Of a stretch of 6,658 bases of DNA, positions 5,290 through 6,658 are shown one piece after another. Under the pieces are notes generated by a model. The model saw only the letters and a program-made list of their open reading frames with translations. It was not told the origin of the DNA and ran no database searches. Position 1 is the stretch's first letter. Each line of letters starts with the position of its first letter. The DNA comes from Chamaesiphon sp. (GTDB lineage: Bacteria; Cyanobacteriota; Cyanobacteriia; Cyanobacteriales; Chamaesiphonaceae). The stretch covers positions 1 through 6,658 of the forward strand of contig JAJAYU010000232.1 in NCBI GenBank assembly GCA_026786125.1, written 5' to 3'. A program made the position numbers and the translations under genes.

Positions 5290-5643
5290 ATGCACTATCT
5301 AGAACCAGAAGAAGAAGATTATTTATTTTGCCCCTTTCTAGATTGGGATGGTTTGTATACTGAGGAAACCTTTGGCGATAGGTTACAGCTTTTCTACCGT
5401 CAGTTTGATGGCAGTACTCGTGCATTGCTGGATCATGCACTATTTCGGGAGAATGGGTCAAACTCGATCTCGATCGGCGTAGAAATCCTTTGTAGAAACA
5501 ATATTATCTACAAACGATTAATCCAAAAGCATCGGAAAATCGCCAATGAAATTAGTTGGATTTGGCCAGAAACAGTAGCTCAGTTTTCGATTAGTCTTTA
5601 CACACCAGACTGGTATAAACAAACTTTTTATCGCTTAAATTAG
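5290..5643 (+). CDS. Small protein of unknown function, 117 residues
   Basis: I do not recognise this protein. It opens with an acidic stretch (EPEEEDY, residues 5-11), is rich in aromatic residues (six Trp/Tyr/Phe within 11-23, and WIWPE at 90-94), and shows no signal peptide, membrane segment or known catalytic motif, so it is probably a small soluble protein. The sequence looks globular, which favours a real gene over a chance frame. A minus-strand frame of 97 codons overlaps most of it (5168-5461) but has an unstructured composition and no start signal. The gene stands alone, 185 bases after the rhomboid gene and 121 before the next one, with a moderate promoter candidate upstream. Confidence 0.6.
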   Translation: MHYLEPEEEDYLFCPFLDWDGLYTEETFGDRLQLFYRQFDGSTRALLDHALFRENGSNSISIGVEILCRNNIIYKRLIQKHRKIANEISWIWPETVAQFSISLYTPDWYKQTFYRLN

Positions 5644-5764
5644 GGCTATTTGTCGTAGTCTGAAAATTGTCAAACAGTGAAAGAATAGTAAAGATCGCTA
5701 ATTTCATCCTGATTCGCGATCTCTAGTCATGAATTATAAGATCGTAAGAACTGGGTGAAAAATC

Positions 5765-6028
5765 ATGAAAACTTCACAAGCAATTGGGATTGTCGCTGTA
5801 GGTACTCTACTGTTTCAATTTGCCGATATCGGTAAATCAGCCTATCTACGAAGTAGAGATGTTTCCGACAGCCAGCGAATTCAGCAGCAACAAAGTCCAG
5901 CCGAAATCGATCGAGCTAATCGTGAACAAGCAAAAGATTATGCTTTCCTCTACAACAATCCCAGTCTCGAAGAGCCAATGTACCAAAAATTGACAAAAAC
6001 AAACGCTCACTTCGGCTCCGCTCAGTGA
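5765..6028 (+). CDS. Small membrane-anchored or secreted protein of unknown function
   Basis: An 87-residue protein with one positive residue near the start (K2), a hydrophobic stretch at about 6-21 (AIGIVAVGTLLFQFAD), and a hydrophilic remainder rich in Gln and charged residues (QRIQQQQ, 37-43; DRANREQAKDYAFLYN, 49-64). The topology fits an N-terminal membrane anchor or uncleaved signal sequence with the tail on the far side; there is no clear cleavage site and no lipobox. The last seven residues (AHFGSAQ) and the stop codon lie in a palindromic repeat, so the original C-terminus may have been different. The preceding GGGTGA (5754-5759) is only a poor ribosome binding site. I do not recognise a family. 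Confidence 0.6.
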   Translation: MKTSQAIGIVAVGTLLFQFADIGKSAYLRSRDVSDSQRIQQQQSPAEIDRANREQAKDYAFLYNNPSLEEPMYQKLTKTNAHFGSAQ

Positions 6029-6031
6029 GCG
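6004..6031. repeat. Palindromic repeat overlapping the end of the 87-residue gene
   Basis: CGCTCACT (6004-6011) and AGTGAGCG (6024-6031) form a perfect 8-bp stem with a 12-base loop. A second, overlapping palindrome CCGCTCA-G-TGAGCGG lies at 6018-6032, so two exclusive pairings are possible. The flanking TTCGGCTCCGCTCAGTG and GGAACTTCGAC wording is typical of dispersed cyanobacterial repeats. No T-run follows. Confidence 0.75.
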
Positions 6032-6133
6032 GAACTTCGACACCGCCAAATTCAGTAACATTAGTATTCGGATATCTCCCCGATCGATCCACGTCTGTCC
6101 GCATAAAATAGGGATAGTAATGAGATATGGGTT

Positions 6134-6457
6134 ATGGATAACAACAACTGGCTGCAACAAATTTTAATGATTGGGATCGGCACGACTTCATTGGTTGCCG
6201 ATCGAGTCCGCGAGGTCAGCGAGCAATGGGTCAAAGAAGGTAAAATCGACCCCGACCAAGCTAAATCATTTGTTGATGACTTGATGGGACAACTAAAGCT
6301 AGATCCAGCTAATTTTGAGCTGCAAATGCAGCGGATGATTCGCAACACGATGCAAGATCTCGGCGTACCACGCCAAGCAGAGATGGACGAGCTACGGGGC
6401 AGAATCGACAGGCTTGAACGCCAGATCCGCGAAATGGAAAATAAATCTTGGAAGTAG
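6134..6457 (+). CDS. Phasin-like small coiled-coil protein
   Basis: A 107-residue protein of a small family widespread in cyanobacteria and usually labelled phasin or PHA-granule-associated. It has an amphipathic or hydrophobic N-terminal helix (WLQQILMIGIGTTSLVADRV, residues 6-25), a middle helical part (VKEGKIDPDQAKSFVDDLMG, 33-52) and a coiled coil (EMDELRGRIDRLERQIREME, 83-102) after the conserved-looking DLGVPRQ (75-81). Phasins coat polyhydroxyalkanoate granules and control their number and size; members also occur in species without such granules, so a wider role at hydrophobic surfaces or in oligomerisation is possible. No PHA synthase or depolymerase gene is in the window. The start ATG at 6134 fits the usual short N-terminus. 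A TAAAAT at 6104-6109 could be its -10 box, but no -35 is visible. Confidence 0.8.
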   Translation: MDNNNWLQQILMIGIGTTSLVADRVREVSEQWVKEGKIDPDQAKSFVDDLMGQLKLDPANFELQMQRMIRNTMQDLGVPRQAEMDELRGRIDRLERQIREMENKSWK

Positions 6458-6466
6458 ATCTGAATA

Positions 6467-6500
6467 ATGGGTGGATGGTGAATGGTAGATAGTGAATCAA
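6467..6500. repeat. Degenerate heptamer array, G-strand orientation
   Basis: Degenerate period-7 units (GGATGGT, GAATGGT, AGATAGT, GAATCAA and a ragged start) begin about ten bases after the phasin-like stop. On the opposite strand they read CACTATC- and CACCATT-like, so this is the same family as the 4460-4501 array, inverted. Confidence 0.65.
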
Positions 6501-6542
6501 TAACTGTCTATTTCTTGAGTGAGAAGGGCGTATTTCTCTTAC

Positions 6543-6583
6543 ACTCCCCACTCTTCCTGCTCCCCGCTCCCAACTCCCAACTA
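6543..6583. repeat. Degenerate heptamer array, C-strand orientation
   Basis: Period-7 units (ACTCCCC, ACTCTTC, CTGCTCC, CCGCTCC, CAACTCC, CAACTAT) fill the spacer before the last gene. The array runs into TATAAT (6582-6587), which could be the -10 box of that gene, though no -35 box is visible at normal spacing. Confidence 0.65.
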
Positions 6584-6614
6584 TAATCAGATAGTGGTTC
6601 AAATCAGATTGAGT

Positions 6615-6658
6615 ATGAGAGAAATTTTAGTCAGTTTAGGATTGATGCTCGGATGCGG
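6615..6658 (+). CDS. Start of a further gene, cut by window edge; possible lipoprotein or membrane protein
   Basis: An ATG at 6615 opens a frame of 14 codons and two bases to the edge (MREILVSLGLMLGC, then G). The stretch is hydrophobic after a charged start and ends in a Cys preceded by LMLG, a weak fit to a lipobox; a plain membrane helix is equally possible. A consensus TATAAT lies 27 bases upstream. Too little is present to name a product, and the start itself is uncertain. Confidence 0.4.
   Translation, partial: MREILVSLGLMLGC

Noticed and set aside
5168..5461. 97-codon minus-strand frame opposite the 117-residue gene
   Set aside because: It lacks a recognisable domain, a start signal and a globular composition; the plus-strand frame is the better gene.
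5846..6348. Minus-strand frames of 104 and 95 codons opposite the small anchored protein and the phasin-like gene
   Set aside because: They lie opposite better-supported plus-strand genes and have compositions typical of antisense reading.
6309..6602. 97-codon minus-strand frame across the end of the phasin-like gene and the heptamer spacer
   Set aside because: Half of it is translated repeat DNA and the rest is antisense to the coiled-coil region.

Overview
The window looks like chromosomal DNA of a cyanobacterium. The signs are dense CGATCG-core palindromes related to the HIP1 family, heptanucleotide tandem repeats between genes, GTCCGC palindromic repeats, a GTAGGGGC...GCCCCTAC dispersed repeat, several genes without a clear Shine-Dalgarno sequence, and protein types common in that phylum (double PRC-barrel protein, small phasin-like protein, solitary ParA). 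The genus cannot be fixed from the sequence alone.

Layout. Positions 1-791, minus strand, hold the N-terminal 263 codons of an MmeI-like (type IIL) restriction-modification protein that runs off the left edge. Its D-X9-E-X-K nuclease motif is intact, but the reading frame passes through palindromic repeats just after the nuclease domain. Positions 792-1025 hold its probable promoter and a 77-bp dispersed inverted repeat. A tRNA-Ser(CGA) follows at 1026-1112, then an orphan ParA-type ATPase (1342-1929). The next part is a plus-strand run: a PRC-barrel protein with an acidic, Trp-containing tail (2132-3172), a conserved-looking protein of unknown function (3213-3773), a GNAT acetyltransferase (3944-4411), a complete rhomboid-type membrane protease (4544-5104), two small unknown proteins (5290-5643 and 5765-6028), a phasin-like coiled-coil protein (6134-6457) and the first codons of a further gene (6615 to the right edge).

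The genes do not form one recognisable pathway. The PRC-barrel gene and the gene after it are close enough to be one operon. Most others have their own upstream spacers. The left part (restriction-modification gene, repeats, tRNA, lone ParA) has the look of an accessory region next to a tRNA; the right part looks like ordinary housekeeping or accessory genes. I see no complete new multi-gene system. The most unusual signals lie in the repeats: three spacers carry period-7 arrays in the same G-strand-then-C-strand order, two genes take their stop codon from a repeat, and one repeat lies inside an enzyme reading frame.
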